The position numbers and the translations under genes are program-made. From the NCBI GenBank assembly GCA_035633115.1, contig DASQFN010000114.1, positions 62,001-126,000 on the forward strand: a stretch of DNA of 64,000 nt, written 5' to 3'. Origin of the DNA: Gemmatimonadaceae bacterium (lineage in GTDB: Bacteria; Gemmatimonadota; Gemmatimonadetes; Gemmatimonadales; Gemmatimonadaceae). Shown here in pieces: positions 17,255 through 25,258 of this stretch (positions are counted from its first letter, which is position 1; each line of letters opens with the position of its first letter). The notes beneath the pieces are model-generated. The model had not been told where the DNA came from. It saw only the letters and a list, made by a program, of their open reading frames with translations, and searched no databases.

Positions 17255-18330
17255 ATGACCGCAAGAGCAGCACTTCTTCTGATCGGTCTCTCGGCGTGCG
17301 CGTCCGGCGGGACATCGAACACTGATCCGGTAGCGGTCGCCACCGCGGTCCGCATGGATACTCTCCCGACTGTAGTAATGACGTTCCCGAGAGAAACGCG
17401 GAGCCAGGCGACAAATCCGTTCCATCCGCTGTCGGGCCGTGAAGTCCCCGGACCAAACGACACGATGATGCAGCTCTCGCTGCCCGCGCCGCTCAGGCCG
17501 AAAGGCGGCACGACGACGATCACGATGGACTTCAGCTTCCGAGTGCCCGAGCATGGCTCGGACAGACTGGGTCGTGACGGTGCACTTTACGAGATAGCCC
17601 AATGGTATCCGAGGATGGCGGTTTACGATGACGTGACAGGCTGGAACACCGACCCGTACCTCGGTCAGGGAGAGTTCTATCTGGAGTACGGTGACATCGA
17701 TTTCGCGATTACCGTGCCCGCGGGCTACACCGTTGCAGCAAGTGGAACCCTGCAGAATCCGCGAGAAGTTCTGATTGCTCTCCAGCGTGAGCGACTCGCC
17801 AGAGCAGCGAGCACGCAGGAAGTAGTCGCAATAACTCCACAGGCCGAAGCCAGGGCGCGACCGGCGCTTTTCGACTTCGCCTTCCGCGAGTACATCCGCA
17901 GCTGGGCTTTCAAACATCCAACGCCTGGTGATTTCTTCAGGACCATCGAAAACGCTGCCGGTGGTGACCTGTCGTGGTACTGGCGCCAGTTCTGGTACAC
18001 TACTGAGTTGCTCGACGTCGCCATCGACAGCGTGACTCAGCGACCGCAGGAAGGGAGCATGTCGTAACCGTCGCACTGCGCCGAACGACCGCGGTGCTGT
18101 TGCCAGTTCGCATTCGGCTGAAATACGCGAGTGGCAGCACCGGTGACTTCATTCTTCCGGTCAACATCTGGGCGAACGGCGATCGTTTTGACGCGACTCT
18201 CACGGCGCCGGCCAGAGTGGTAGGTGCGAGGCTTTAGCCGGATCGATCGGTGCCGGACTGGAACCCTGACAACGACGCTTGGGGAGATGCGCCGCCGAAC
18301 GAGCCGCAGCGCGCGGTTACGCGACCTTAG
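17255..18330 (+). pseudogene. Decayed M1-family aminopeptidase-like lipoprotein (catalytic core deleted)
   Basis: The N-terminal part has a lipoprotein signal (LLIGLSAC) and the N-domain of M1-type metallopeptidases (RVPEHGSDRLGRDGALYEIA, QWYPRMAVYDDVTGWNTDPY, FAITVPAGYTVAASGTLQNP). After about residue 205 it jumps straight to a sequence that normally lies near the C-terminus (EYIRSWAFKHPTPGDFFRTI, LSWYWRQFWYTTE). The whole zinc site (HExxH, about 200-300 residues) is missing. The frame then stops at 18067, but C-terminal sequence continues in another frame (EHVVTVALRRTTAVLLPVRI, IWANGDRFDATLTAPARVVG) through an in-frame TAG to 18330. A deletion, a frameshift and a nonsense change make it a pseudogene. 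The family call is from remembered patterns. Confidence 0.75.
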
Positions 18331-18462
18331 CGGCGCGTATCAGCGGGTCTCAAATCAAACTGTACCAGCATTCTGCGGCATGGTTTGGTTGGCAGCCCTC
18401 TGAGCGATCCGGTAGATTGCGATTCGAACAAGCTGTCGAACACACATCGGAGCGTGGATAGA

Positions 18463-19212
18463 ATGCCGGATTTTGGAAGCTGGGCAGCAGATTGGTGGAA
18501 GCCGATTCTGTTCATTGTCATCGCGGGACACATCACGAACGTTTGCGTCACGATCTTCCTGCACCGCTCGCAAACACACAGAAGCGTCAAGCTGCATTAT
18601 CTCGCCGCTCTTCCAATGCGCCTGTGGCTCTGGCTGTCGACGGCGATCGTCACGAAGGAATGGGTCGCCTGTCATCGCAAGCACCACGCATTTGCCGACC
18701 GGGATGGCGATCCGCACAGCCCGTTGATGGAGGGACTGCGCAACGTCGTCCTCAAGGGCGCCTTCTACTATAGAAAGGCAGTACGCCAGCCGGGGGTTCT
18801 CGAGAAGTATGGGAAGGGAACGCCAAACGACTGGCTGGAGCGATATATCCTGTCGCGGCTCAACTGGGTTGGGATTGTCGTCATGCTGCTTGCGGACGTC
18901 TATCTCTTCGGCTTCTTCGTGGGCCCACTCGTGTGGGGGATTCAGATGATATGGATCCCGTTCTGGGCAGCCGGCATCATCAACGGCGTTGGTCACGCCG
19001 TTGGCTATCGGAACTTCAACGTCAAGGACGCAAGCCGCAACATCTCGCCTATCGCGATCTGGCTTGGCGGCGAAGAGCTTCACAACAACCACCACCACGA
19101 TCCACATTCGGCAAAGTTCAAGGCAAAGTGGTACGAGCTGGACATCGGGTGGGTGTACCTGCGGCTGCTCTCGTTCTTCGGTCTGGCGAAGATCGAGTAC
19201 GCCGGCTCATAA
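18463..19212 (+). CDS. Acyl-lipid or acyl-CoA fatty acid desaturase
   Basis: The 249-residue membrane diiron enzyme has three histidine boxes in the order and spacing of delta-9 type desaturases: HRSQTHR, HRKHH and HNNHHH. Four to five hydrophobic segments flank them (ILFIVIAGHITNVCVTIFL, ALPMRLWLWLSTAIV, GIVVMLLADVYLFGFFVGPL). It inserts a double bond in acyl chains using O2 and electrons from a ferredoxin or cytochrome. The ATG at 18463 has GGAG upstream and gives a normal N-terminus; the ATG at 18385 is less likely. Its stop is seven bases before the YggX-like gene, suggesting co-transcription. Confidence 0.9.
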   Translation: MPDFGSWAADWWKPILFIVIAGHITNVCVTIFLHRSQTHRSVKLHYLAALPMRLWLWLSTAIVTKEWVACHRKHHAFADRDGDPHSPLMEGLRNVVLKGAFYYRKAVRQPGVLEKYGKGTPNDWLERYILSRLNWVGIVVMLLADVYLFGFFVGPLVWGIQMIWIPFWAAGIINGVGHAVGYRNFNVKDASRNISPIAIWLGGEELHNNHHHDPHSAKFKAKWYELDIGWVYLRLLSFFGLAKIEYAGS

Positions 19213-19218
19213 CTTTTC

Positions 19219-19497
19219 GTGCCGACCGTTACCTGCGCGCGGTGCGGGCATGCGCGCGAAGGATTCGAAAAGGCCCCCTTTCCGGGCGCTATCGGCGCCC
19301 GGATTGTGGCCGAGATCTGCCGGCAGTGCTGGGCAGACTGGGGTAAACAGCAGACGATGCTGATCAATCATTACGGGCTCGACGTGATGGATCCGCAGGC
19401 CCGCACGTTTCTGACACGCAACATGTCGGCGTTTCTCTTCAAGACCGGCGAGAACGCCGACATCGACACGAGCAAACAGGGAACGATCTCCCACTGA
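19219..19497 (+). CDS. YggX-like Fe(2+)-trafficking protein with an added four-cysteine site
   Basis: The 92-residue protein aligns with YggX: FPGAIGARIVAEICRQCWAD, WGKQQTMLINHYGLDVMDP and FLTRNMSAFLF correspond to the family's PGELG, AWxxWxxxQTMLINE, MMDPxxR and FL motifs. YggX protects iron-sulfur enzymes from oxidative damage. Typical YggX has a single conserved N-terminal cysteine, but this version has C6-x2-C9 and C34-x2-C37, which could form a small zinc or iron site. The GTG start at 19219 follows the desaturase by six bases, and GH3 starts three bases after its stop, so a three-gene operon is likely. Confidence 0.8.
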   Translation: MPTVTCARCGHAREGFEKAPFPGAIGARIVAEICRQCWADWGKQQTMLINHYGLDVMDPQARTFLTRNMSAFLFKTGENADIDTSKQGTISH

Positions 19498-19500
19498 AGC

Positions 19501-21351
19501 ATGTCGAGCCGTAGCGCCTTAGCGCTGGCTGCCGTACTGGCCTCGGGCTGTGCGCCCGCAACAGCTGGCGGCCCTGGCGGTCCGGCCGGACGGGGTGCTC
19601 CAGCTGCGCCGCCTGCGGCACTCAGTGTGACACCCGTCTCTGCAGCCGAGGCGGCCGCATGGGCGGATTCTGTCCTGAGGACCCTCACGCTCCGGGAAAA
19701 GGCCGCGCAGATCGTCTGGCCCAGCGTGTATGGCGATTACACTTCCGGCAATTCGCCACAGTGGCAGCGTCTCACGACGTATGTGACCGGCGAAAAGGTT
19801 GGGGGCTTCACAATTTCGGTCGGGTCACCCACCGAGGTAGCAGCCAAGCTCAACGCCCTTCAGGCCATGAGCCGAATTCCTCTCCTTTTTGGCGCGGACC
19901 TGGAGGCTGGGGCGGGCTTTCGTGCCCGGGGCGGGTACTTCATCCCGAACGCGATCGACCTTGGCGGCGCGGTGGTCGCTCCGCCGGAGATGGCGATTGG
20001 GGCGACGGGCGATACGGTCCTGGCGTTCGAGGAAGGGAAGCTGACCGCGCGTGAAGGCCGGGCGCTCGGAATCCACATCGCTTACGCCCCGGTACTGGAC
20101 GTCAACAACAATCCCGCCAATCCGGTCATCAACACCCGCTCCTACGGTGAGGATCCACAAACGGTGGCCAGGCTCGGGGCTGCCTTCATCCGTGGCCTTC
20201 AGGCCAACGGGATGATAGCAACCGCAAAGCATTTCCCCGGTCACGGCGATACGGAAGTGAACTCGCACCTCGCCCTCCCTGTCGTAACGGTGAGTCGAAG
20301 TAGGCTTGATAGTGTCGAGTTGATACCATTTAAGGCTGCCGTCCAGATCGGCGTAGGCGCCATAATGACGTTCCATGGCGCAATGCCGGCTCTCGATTCG
20401 AGTGGAGTTCCGGGCACACTGTCGGCGAAGGTTCTAACCGGTCTGCTGCGGAACGAGCTGCAGTTTCAGGGGATCATCATTTCAGATGCGATGGACATGC
20501 GAGGGGTGCTCGACAAGTACGGTGCCGTGGACGCTGTAAAGCGAGCGATCGAGGCCGGGTGCGACGTCCTGATACAGCCACTCAACATTTCGCAGACGAT
20601 CGACGCGGTTGTGGCAGGAGTGACAGAAGGGCGGTATACCGAGGCGCGGCTCGACCAGTCGGTCCGGCGAATCCTGATGGCGAAGGCCGGCCTGGGCCTT
20701 CACCGGGCGAAGCTGGTGGATCTGAACGCGCTGAGATTCGTCGTTGGCGACAGTGTGCATGTGAACATGGCCAACCGCATAGCGGAAAAATCGATAACCC
20801 TCGTCAAGGATTCGGTCGGGCTTGTTCCTCTCAGCCTGCCTCCAACGACTCGCGTTCTCTCGGTAACGGTGGGCAGAAGGGCGGATTTGTCGGCTGGCGT
20901 AGCCTTCAACGCCGAGCTGCGAGCCCGCTTCACGGGACTGCGCACGGAGTTTCTGACAGCCGAGAACGTGACTGCCGATTATGCACGAGTTGAACGGGCC
21001 GCCGACTCCGCGGATGTAGTGATCGTCAGCTCATACGTCGGACAGGTCTGGGATGCTGTTTCGGCAGCCGCGCCACAAACTTTCACAAACTTCGTAGAGC
21101 GACTTGCAAAAGGCCGGCGAAAGCTGATCGTCGTTTCTTTCGGAAACCCGTATCTGCTTCAGCAGATTCCTGTTGCTCCGACGTATGTCGTTGCGTGGGG
21201 CGGCTTCCCGGGCTCGCAAACTGCGGCGGCACGCGCACTTCTCGGTCTAGCGCCAATAACGGGAAAGCTGCCGATCTCGATTCCGCTTCCCGGAGGGTTG
21301 CGGACTATTCCGCGCGGCGCCGGAATCCAGCGTGCCGCGGCGTCGAGATAA
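19501..21351 (+). CDS. Glycoside hydrolase family 3 lipoprotein (NagZ/beta-glucosidase type)
   Basis: The 616-residue protein has a lipoprotein signal (LAAVLASGC) and a low-complexity glycine/proline/alanine linker. A GH3 catalytic barrel follows: LREKAAQIVWPSVYG, GADLEAGAGFRARG and KHFPGHGDTEVNSHLALP (residues near 240; the His-Asp pair is the NagZ-type acid/base loop). The nucleophile aspartate lies in IIISDAMDMRGVL (about residue 329). The C-terminal 200 residues form the alpha/beta sandwich seen in many GH3 enzymes. The KH-GHGDT loop favours N-acetylglucosaminidase activity, possibly in peptidoglycan or chitin turnover. It is located in the periplasm or on the outer membrane. Confidence 0.9.
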   Translation: MSSRSALALAAVLASGCAPATAGGPGGPAGRGAPAAPPAALSVTPVSAAEAAAWADSVLRTLTLREKAAQIVWPSVYGDYTSGNSPQWQRLTTYVTGEKVGGFTISVGSPTEVAAKLNALQAMSRIPLLFGADLEAGAGFRARGGYFIPNAIDLGGAVVAPPEMAIGATGDTVLAFEEGKLTAREGRALGIHIAYAPVLDVNNNPANPVINTRSYGEDPQTVARLGAAFIRGLQANGMIATAKHFPGHGDTEVNSHLALPVVTVSRSRLDSVELIPFKAAVQIGVGAIMTFHGAMPALDSSGVPGTLSAKVLTGLLRNELQFQGIIISDAMDMRGVLDKYGAVDAVKRAIEAGCDVLIQPLNISQTIDAVVAGVTEGRYTEARLDQSVRRILMAKAGLGLHRAKLVDLNALRFVVGDSVHVNMANRIAEKSITLVKDSVGLVPLSLPPTTRVLSVTVGRRADLSAGVAFNAELRARFTGLRTEFLTAENVTADYARVERAADSADVVIVSSYVGQVWDAVSAAAPQTFTNFVERLAKGRRKLIVVSFGNPYLLQQIPVAPTYVVAWGGFPGSQTAAARALLGLAPITGKLPISIPLPGGLRTIPRGAGIQRAAASR

Positions 21352-21412
21352 TCAATAGTATTCTGTTGACGCTCCGCTCATGCGGCCGTATATAGCGCTG
21401 CTCAGCGACCCT

Positions 21413-21436
21413 TTATTATTGTCAACTAGATAATAA
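21413..21436. promoter_or_regulatory. AT-rich palindrome upstream of the Nudix/wHTH regulator
   Basis: TTATTAT (21413-21419) and ATAATAA (21430-21436) are perfect 7-bp arms around 10 bases. The site is 18 bases before the operator-like palindrome at 21454. It may be an upstream operator or part of a terminator-like structure after GH3, although it lacks GC pairs. Confidence 0.35.
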
Positions 21437-21453
21437 TCGCTTCGCCCCTTGAC

Positions 21454-21476
21454 ATTAGTCCTATTTAGTGACTAAT
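21454..21476. promoter_or_regulatory. NrtR-type operator over the promoter of its own gene
   Basis: ATTAGTC (21454-21460) and GACTAAT (21470-21476) are perfect 7-bp inverted arms separated by 9 bases. They overlap a TTGACA -35 element (21449-21454) and end 10 bases before the ATG. NrtR-family regulators are known to bind palindromes with GTC...GAC cores. The position suggests autorepression of the gene at 21487. Confidence 0.6.
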
Positions 21477-21486
21477 TCTGGGTACC

Positions 21487-22161
21487 ATGCCCGAGCGTCG
21501 CGGCAGGAAGTCCTCCTACACAATCGATCTCGTTCTCTTTACCGCGCTGAAGGATCAGCTCGCGGTCCTCTTGTGGCGAACGCCCGAAGAAAAGGAGAAG
21601 TGGTCGCTTCCGTGGGAGATGCCCACCTCGGACGGCACGCTCGAGGACGCCGCCGGAAGGATCGCCGCAAATGCGCTGGGCGTAACGCCGAGCTGGCTGG
21701 AGCAGGTCTGCGCCTTCGGAGACGAGAAGCGGCACCCGTCCGAAACTGAAATTTCAGTTGCTTTTGCGGGTCTGGTGCCAGCCGGAACCCCGCCGCCCGT
21801 TGGAGGCGCCTACGCATGGTTCCCGATTGGCGAGCTCCCCACGCTCGCCCCCAGGCATCGCGAAATGCTCGACTCGGCTGCTGCCACCATCCGACTTCGA
21901 ATGGATCACTCCCCGGTCGCATTCAGACTTCTCCCGGCGACCTTTACGCTGGGCGAGCTGCAGCACATGTACGAGCTGCTTCTGGGCAAACGTTTGCACA
22001 AGGCCAGTTTTCGCAGGGCGCTTCAGGCTGCCTGGCTGGTTGAGCCTACGGATGAGTGGCGGACCGAAGGGCGCGGCCGTCCGGCACAGCTTTTCCGTTA
22101 TGCTCCGAGGAAACGACGACCCACTCAGCGGGGTATAAGATTGGACCTGCTCACCTCCTAG
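21487..22161 (+). CDS. NrtR-type transcriptional regulator (degenerate Nudix domain plus winged helix)
   Basis: The 224-residue protein joins a Nudix fold (residues 10-140: SYTIDLVLFTALKDQLAVLL, LPWEMPTSDGTLEDAAGRIA) to a C-terminal winged helix (FTLGELQHMYELLLGKRLHK, ASFRRALQAAWLVEP, GRPAQLFRYAP). This is the architecture of NrtR and of the related pentose regulators. The catalytic Nudix box is degenerate, so the domain probably senses a ligand (ADP-ribose or a sugar derivative) rather than hydrolysing it. No NAD-biosynthesis gene lies nearby, so its targets are elsewhere or are local unknowns. A strong palindrome precedes it and another follows at 22230. Confidence 0.85.
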   Translation: MPERRGRKSSYTIDLVLFTALKDQLAVLLWRTPEEKEKWSLPWEMPTSDGTLEDAAGRIAANALGVTPSWLEQVCAFGDEKRHPSETEISVAFAGLVPAGTPPPVGGAYAWFPIGELPTLAPRHREMLDSAAATIRLRMDHSPVAFRLLPATFTLGELQHMYELLLGKRLHKASFRRALQAAWLVEPTDEWRTEGRGRPAQLFRYAPRKRRPTQRGIRLDLLTS

Positions 22162-22229
22162 AAAAAGGATGAGCCATGCAATGGAAAGACTGGAAGCTAT
22201 TGCCTTTTGAGTGTATTAGTTGCAATGTG

Positions 22230-22246
22230 TACCTAAGGGTTAGGTA
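22230..22246. promoter_or_regulatory. Perfect 17-bp palindrome between the NrtR-type gene and a small gene
   Basis: TACCTAA-GGG-TTAGGTA is a perfect inverted repeat with 7-bp arms. It lies 20 bases before the ATG of the 102-codon gene at 22267. Its TTAG half-site core resembles the operator before the Nudix/wHTH gene, so the small gene may be a target of that regulator. Confidence 0.4.
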
Positions 22247-22266
22247 GCTTTTCCCGGGGCCTATCG

Positions 22267-22575
22267 ATGCTCGCGTATCTGGACAGCCTCTGTGCTGCAC
22301 TATTAGCGCGAAATACCGAAGAGATCCGACGCCTACTTGCACACCCCATGGCGCAGGACCTCCCTCGGCGCGTACGCGAAGAAGCAGTGGCTATCTCGCG
22401 TGCGGGCCGCCGCAGTTTCATGGCCCCGGTGAACGCCCTTCACCTCTATTACAAGCTGACGCACATGGTGGACGAGAACAGCGACTCGACGTCTACCGAA
22501 CCCGAGAAAACGTCTCCGCCAGCCGCTGACACAGGCCAGATCGAGCTTCCGCTCCGAAAGGTGGGCAGCCGCTAG
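22267..22575 (+). CDS. Small protein of unknown function
   Basis: This is a 102-residue protein without a recognised family. The first 70 residues are helical (MLAYLDSLCAALLARNTEEI, RRVREEAVAISRAGRRSFMA) and contain an alternating pattern typical of a helical bundle. The last 30 residues are polar and probably disordered (ENSDSTSTEPEKTSPPAADT) and end IELPLRKVGSR. The ATG at 22267 is preceded by a perfect palindrome but only a weak ribosome site. The 3' end overlaps the convergent LigD-like frame by four bases. It is kept as a gene because the codon pattern and helical periodicity look real. Confidence 0.55.
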   Translation: MLAYLDSLCAALLARNTEEIRRLLAHPMAQDLPRRVREEAVAISRAGRRSFMAPVNALHLYYKLTHMVDENSDSTSTEPEKTSPPAADTGQIELPLRKVGSR

Positions 22576-23551
22576 CTCAACGCCTTGAGGGAGTTGGGCT
22601 TTTTCATCGCCGCAGCCCAGACGTCTCCGACTTCGGCGAAGCGCGCCGGCGCTGTCTCGATCGTAAAGTCCCGCGGGTCCAGATCATCCGTCAGCTCGTC
22701 CCACGCGAGCGGCGTCGAAACCATAGCGTCGGGGTTTGCGCGCGCCGAATAGGCACCTGCTACAGTCTTGCCGATGATGTTCTGGAGATAGTCGACGTAA
22801 ACAGTCGTCGCTCCTCTCGCCTTAACCGAGCGTTCGATGGTTGCAACCTTCGAATACGCCTCGGCAACTCTGGTGGCAATTATTTGCGCGACAAGGGTCG
22901 CCGCCTCATTCGGAGTTTTGGGAGGCAGAGGTAGATAAACATGAAGCCCCGATGATCCGGAAGTCTTCAGGGCCGCGTGAAGACCAAGCTTGTCGAGCGC
23001 CTCCTTCACCCAGCGGGCGACCTGGATAACCCGGCTGAAGGTTGCCCGCGGTCCCGGATCGAGATCGATGATTGCGTAATCCGCGAAGTCGAGCGGCTGG
23101 AGACGTGAATGCCACGGGTCGACCGAGACGGCACCGAGCTGCACGGTATAGAGGAGCGTGTACAGGTCGCCGCCAACGATCCGGAGATTGGTGGATCCAC
23201 CCTGAGTCTCGATGGTCTCGACCCGGACGCCTTCAGGGGTCTCTCCGGCATTCTGCTGGAAGAAAGCCTGTCCGTCGACGCCGTTCGGAAACCGCTTGAG
23301 CACGAGCGGCCGGTCTTTCATTACGGGCAGCACGAGCGGGGCGACCGTCGCGTAATAGCGCATCAGGTCACCCTTTGTCAGCTTCCTTTTGGGGAAGAAG
23401 ACTTTCTTCAGGTTGGTAACAGCCAGGCTCTGCCCCTCGACCTCAACCGTACCACTCCCGGGGCCATCCTCAATTTCCTGTAAGCTCCGGGTCAGTCCCG
23501 TGAGCGCGGCCGAGCGAGGCTTTCGGGTGGTCGTCTTGCGGCTGAGCGAGT
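22572..23551 (-). pseudogene. LigD polymerase domain, separated from its ligase and start codon
   Basis: About 320 residues match the primase-polymerase (AEP) domain of the NHEJ protein LigD: VTNLKKVFFPKRKLTKGDLM, RPLVLKRFPNGVDGQAFFQQ, IIDLDPGPRATF (catalytic DxD), SGSSGLHVYLPL and VDYLQNIIGKTVAGAYSARA. All active-site motifs seem intact. However, no ATG or GTG with a ribosome site precedes the conserved start, and upstream sequence turns abruptly into the beginning of ku in a different frame. The frame stays open to 23717 over unrelated sequence. The ligase and phosphoesterase domains are absent. The piece is most simply the 3' part of ligD left by a deletion. Low-level translation from an upstream site cannot be excluded. 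Confidence 0.75.
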
Positions 23552-23671
23552 CGAGAGGTCGTCCTTGTGAAGCATCCGAAAGCTGATGTGATCGGCTCGG
23601 ACGGAGGTGCGCAGCTCGACCGGGATGTTCACGAGGCCAAATGCGACTGATCCCTTCCAGATTGCGGCCAT
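23552..23671 (-). pseudogene. 5' remnant of ku (first 40 codons)
   Basis: From an ATG at 23671, with GAGGGG about six bases upstream, the sequence reads MAAIWKGSVAFGLVNIPVEL and continues to SFRMLHKDDLS. This is the highly conserved start of bacterial Ku. At codon 40 the similarity ends and the DNA continues, in another frame, as the LigD linker. The rest of Ku (about 220 residues) is missing. Ku binds double-strand DNA ends and recruits LigD, so both partners of the NHEJ pathway are damaged here. Confidence 0.8.
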
Positions 23672-23775
23672 GCGCGCCCCTCGAAAAAGTTTCTTTGGAC
23701 GCTGTGAGAGAAAGCAAATCGAATGCCGCTGTGGAAGATCATTTTTGTGACAACGGATCCATCGAATCCGTTCAA

Positions 23776-23801
23776 CAAAAAGCCCCGGCGTTTGCCGGGG
23801 C
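23776..23801 (-). terminator. Rho-independent terminator of the second cold-shock gene
   Basis: On the minus strand GCCCCGGC-AAAC-GCCGGGGC is a perfect 8-bp stem with a 4-base loop, followed by TTTTTG. It lies 24 bases after the cold-shock stop codon. Confidence 0.9.
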
Positions 23802-23824
23802 CTTAGAGCGGAGCGGATCATGCG

Positions 23825-24034
23825 CTACGCGACCTTTGTCACGTCGGCTGCCTGCGGACCTTTCTGACCTTGAACGACCTCGAACTCAACGCGATCGCCC
23901 TCGGCGAGAGACTTGAAACCACTGCCTGATATTGCGCTGAAGTGTACGAACACGTCAGGCCCTCCTTCTCGCGAGATGAACCCGAATCCCTTCGCGTCGT
24001 TGAACCACTTCACCGTTCCCGTGATGCGTGCCAT
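23825..24034 (-). CDS. Cold-shock-domain protein (CspA family), second copy
   Basis: The 69-residue OB-fold protein has [20 protein letters not shown] (RNP-1), DVFVHFSAI (RNP-2) and [20 protein letters not shown]. It is about 75 percent alike to the copy at 3801-4010 by eye. It acts as an RNA chaperone. It has its own promoter about 140 bases upstream, a long leader and its own terminator, the same organisation as the first copy. Confidence 0.97.
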   Translation of the reverse strand: MARITGTVKWFNDAKGFGFISREGGPDVFVHFSAISGSGFKSLAEGDRVEFEVVQGQKGPQAADVTKVA

Positions 24035-24169
24035 GACCGATCCCTTTCCCTGATGGGAGAGCTAACTGTACGTGCTCTCCGACAATGCTGAGGAGAGCGG
24101 CGGGCCCCGAGGCCGCAATCCGCTTCCTCCGGTGCCCTCGAAAGCGCTTGAACGCGCTCTCGGCTGACT

Positions 24170-24198
24170 ATCGTATCAGCGCGGCAAATTCTGTGCAA
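24170..24198 (-). promoter_or_regulatory. Promoter and start of the long leader of the second cold-shock gene
   Basis: On the minus strand TTGCAC (24198-24193) and TACGAT (24175-24170) are 17 bases apart. Transcription would begin near 24163 and leave about 128 untranslated bases before the ATG at 24034. The leader contains GC-rich inverted repeats (for example around GGAGAGC and GCTCTCC, 24054-24098) that could form an RNA structure. Confidence 0.55.
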
Positions 24199-24234
24199 TT
24201 GTTTAAGAAATTCAGCTTACGGGCTGGAGTTGGG

Positions 24235-24444
24235 TCAGGCAGCGCCGGCAACGTAGCGGGCGGTGCGTCCACAATTACTGCACCGGAGCGTCACGTGGGT
24301 CATCGGCCTTGGCGGATGTTGTCCCGGATCGCGCTCGATGGTTCCGGAACACGAGGGACAGCTGAGCGGCGTTCCGGACCGGTCTCTGCTGACCAGATGA
24401 AGGACTTGCGCGGGATTGTACGTATTTGGACGCGGCTTACGCAT
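24235..24444 (-). CDS. Small zinc-ribbon protein
   Basis: The 69-residue protein begins MRKPRPNTYNPAQVLHLVSR. It has two CxxC knuckles (LSCPSCSGT and LRCSNCGRT) about 30 residues apart, the layout of a zinc ribbon. The middle is proline-rich. The frame is open upstream to 24684, but only the part from the ATG at 24444 looks like protein. The function is unknown; such ribbons bind nucleic acids or proteins. It is divergent from the lipoprotein gene at 24492. Confidence 0.6.
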   Translation of the reverse strand: MRKPRPNTYNPAQVLHLVSRDRSGTPLSCPSCSGTIERDPGQHPPRPMTHVTLRCSNCGRTARYVAGAA

Positions 24445-24491
24445 CGGCACTCCGATGACCTGAGCTTCTCTGCCACTATCAGAGGCTCCGG

Positions 24492-25250
24492 GTGAACAGT
24501 TTTTGTGTCGCTGAACCAACTCAGGGGAAGATCGAATCAACCCGGCTTGCAGCCTGGATTGGACTTCTTCTGACTGTTCTATCGGGGTGCGGGCCAAGGG
24601 CCAACATCCCGCTGCGACCTGCTGGTTTGCCCGGGCTCCTGTCAGCATCCGATAGTGGCGCGGTGCTGGCGCGAAGCCTGGCACCGGTGTTGTACCTCCA
24701 GCGTGATGAAACGTTCCCGCTCGTCCGGTCTGTGGCAGTTATCCATCCCCAGAAGCGGATAATTGCCTATCACCTGCTGTGGCGGGATGACATCAATGGG
24801 TCGTGGATACCGCTGACCGTGCCTACCGACCAGGAAATTGTGTGGGTCGGCTATGACTCGACCAATGTGCCCACTGAAGTGTGGACGTACTGGCACGGGA
24901 CAATTCTGCACACTGTGTGGCTGAGGAGTCAGGTCGCGATCAACGTGCAGTGGGGAAAGCATGGATCGCTGCCGCGAGGCATCGATGAGTCAGATCTGCC
25001 GGCATTTCGGACGCTCAACTTCTTCTACGCCTCAACGATGTTCCTTCTGCCCGATATCCTCCTCAGCAATACCATGCGCAAGGGACCGCTGGGCTTCTTT
25101 CACAGCTACAAGCGGTATCGGGATTTCAGCAGGCCAATGCTGCTGGCGACCCGGCTCGACGCTGTTGTCCGGACAACCGATCCCGACCGGGTGCTGCGGG
25201 CGCTTTTTGGAAAGTATTCGCGGAAGCCAGCCTGGCCGCCGGGTATCTGA
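24492..25250 (+). CDS. Hypothetical lipoprotein
   Basis: The 252-residue protein has a signal peptide ending in a lipobox (LLLTVLSGC). The body is rich in aromatic residues (VLYLQRDETFPLVRSVAVIH, VWVGYDSTNVPTEVWTYWHG, VWLRSQVAINVQWGKHGSLP) and has mixed strands and loops. I do not recognise a family. It may be exposed at the outer membrane or periplasm. The GTG at 24492 is used; no strong ribosome site is seen. A 20-bp repeat array follows immediately after the stop. Confidence 0.6.
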   Translation: MNSFCVAEPTQGKIESTRLAAWIGLLLTVLSGCGPRANIPLRPAGLPGLLSASDSGAVLARSLAPVLYLQRDETFPLVRSVAVIHPQKRIIAYHLLWRDDINGSWIPLTVPTDQEIVWVGYDSTNVPTEVWTYWHGTILHTVWLRSQVAINVQWGKHGSLPRGIDESDLPAFRTLNFFYASTMFLLPDILLSNTMRKGPLGFFHSYKRYRDFSRPMLLATRLDAVVRTTDPDRVLRALFGKYSRKPAWPPGI

Positions 25251-25258
25251 CAGCACCG

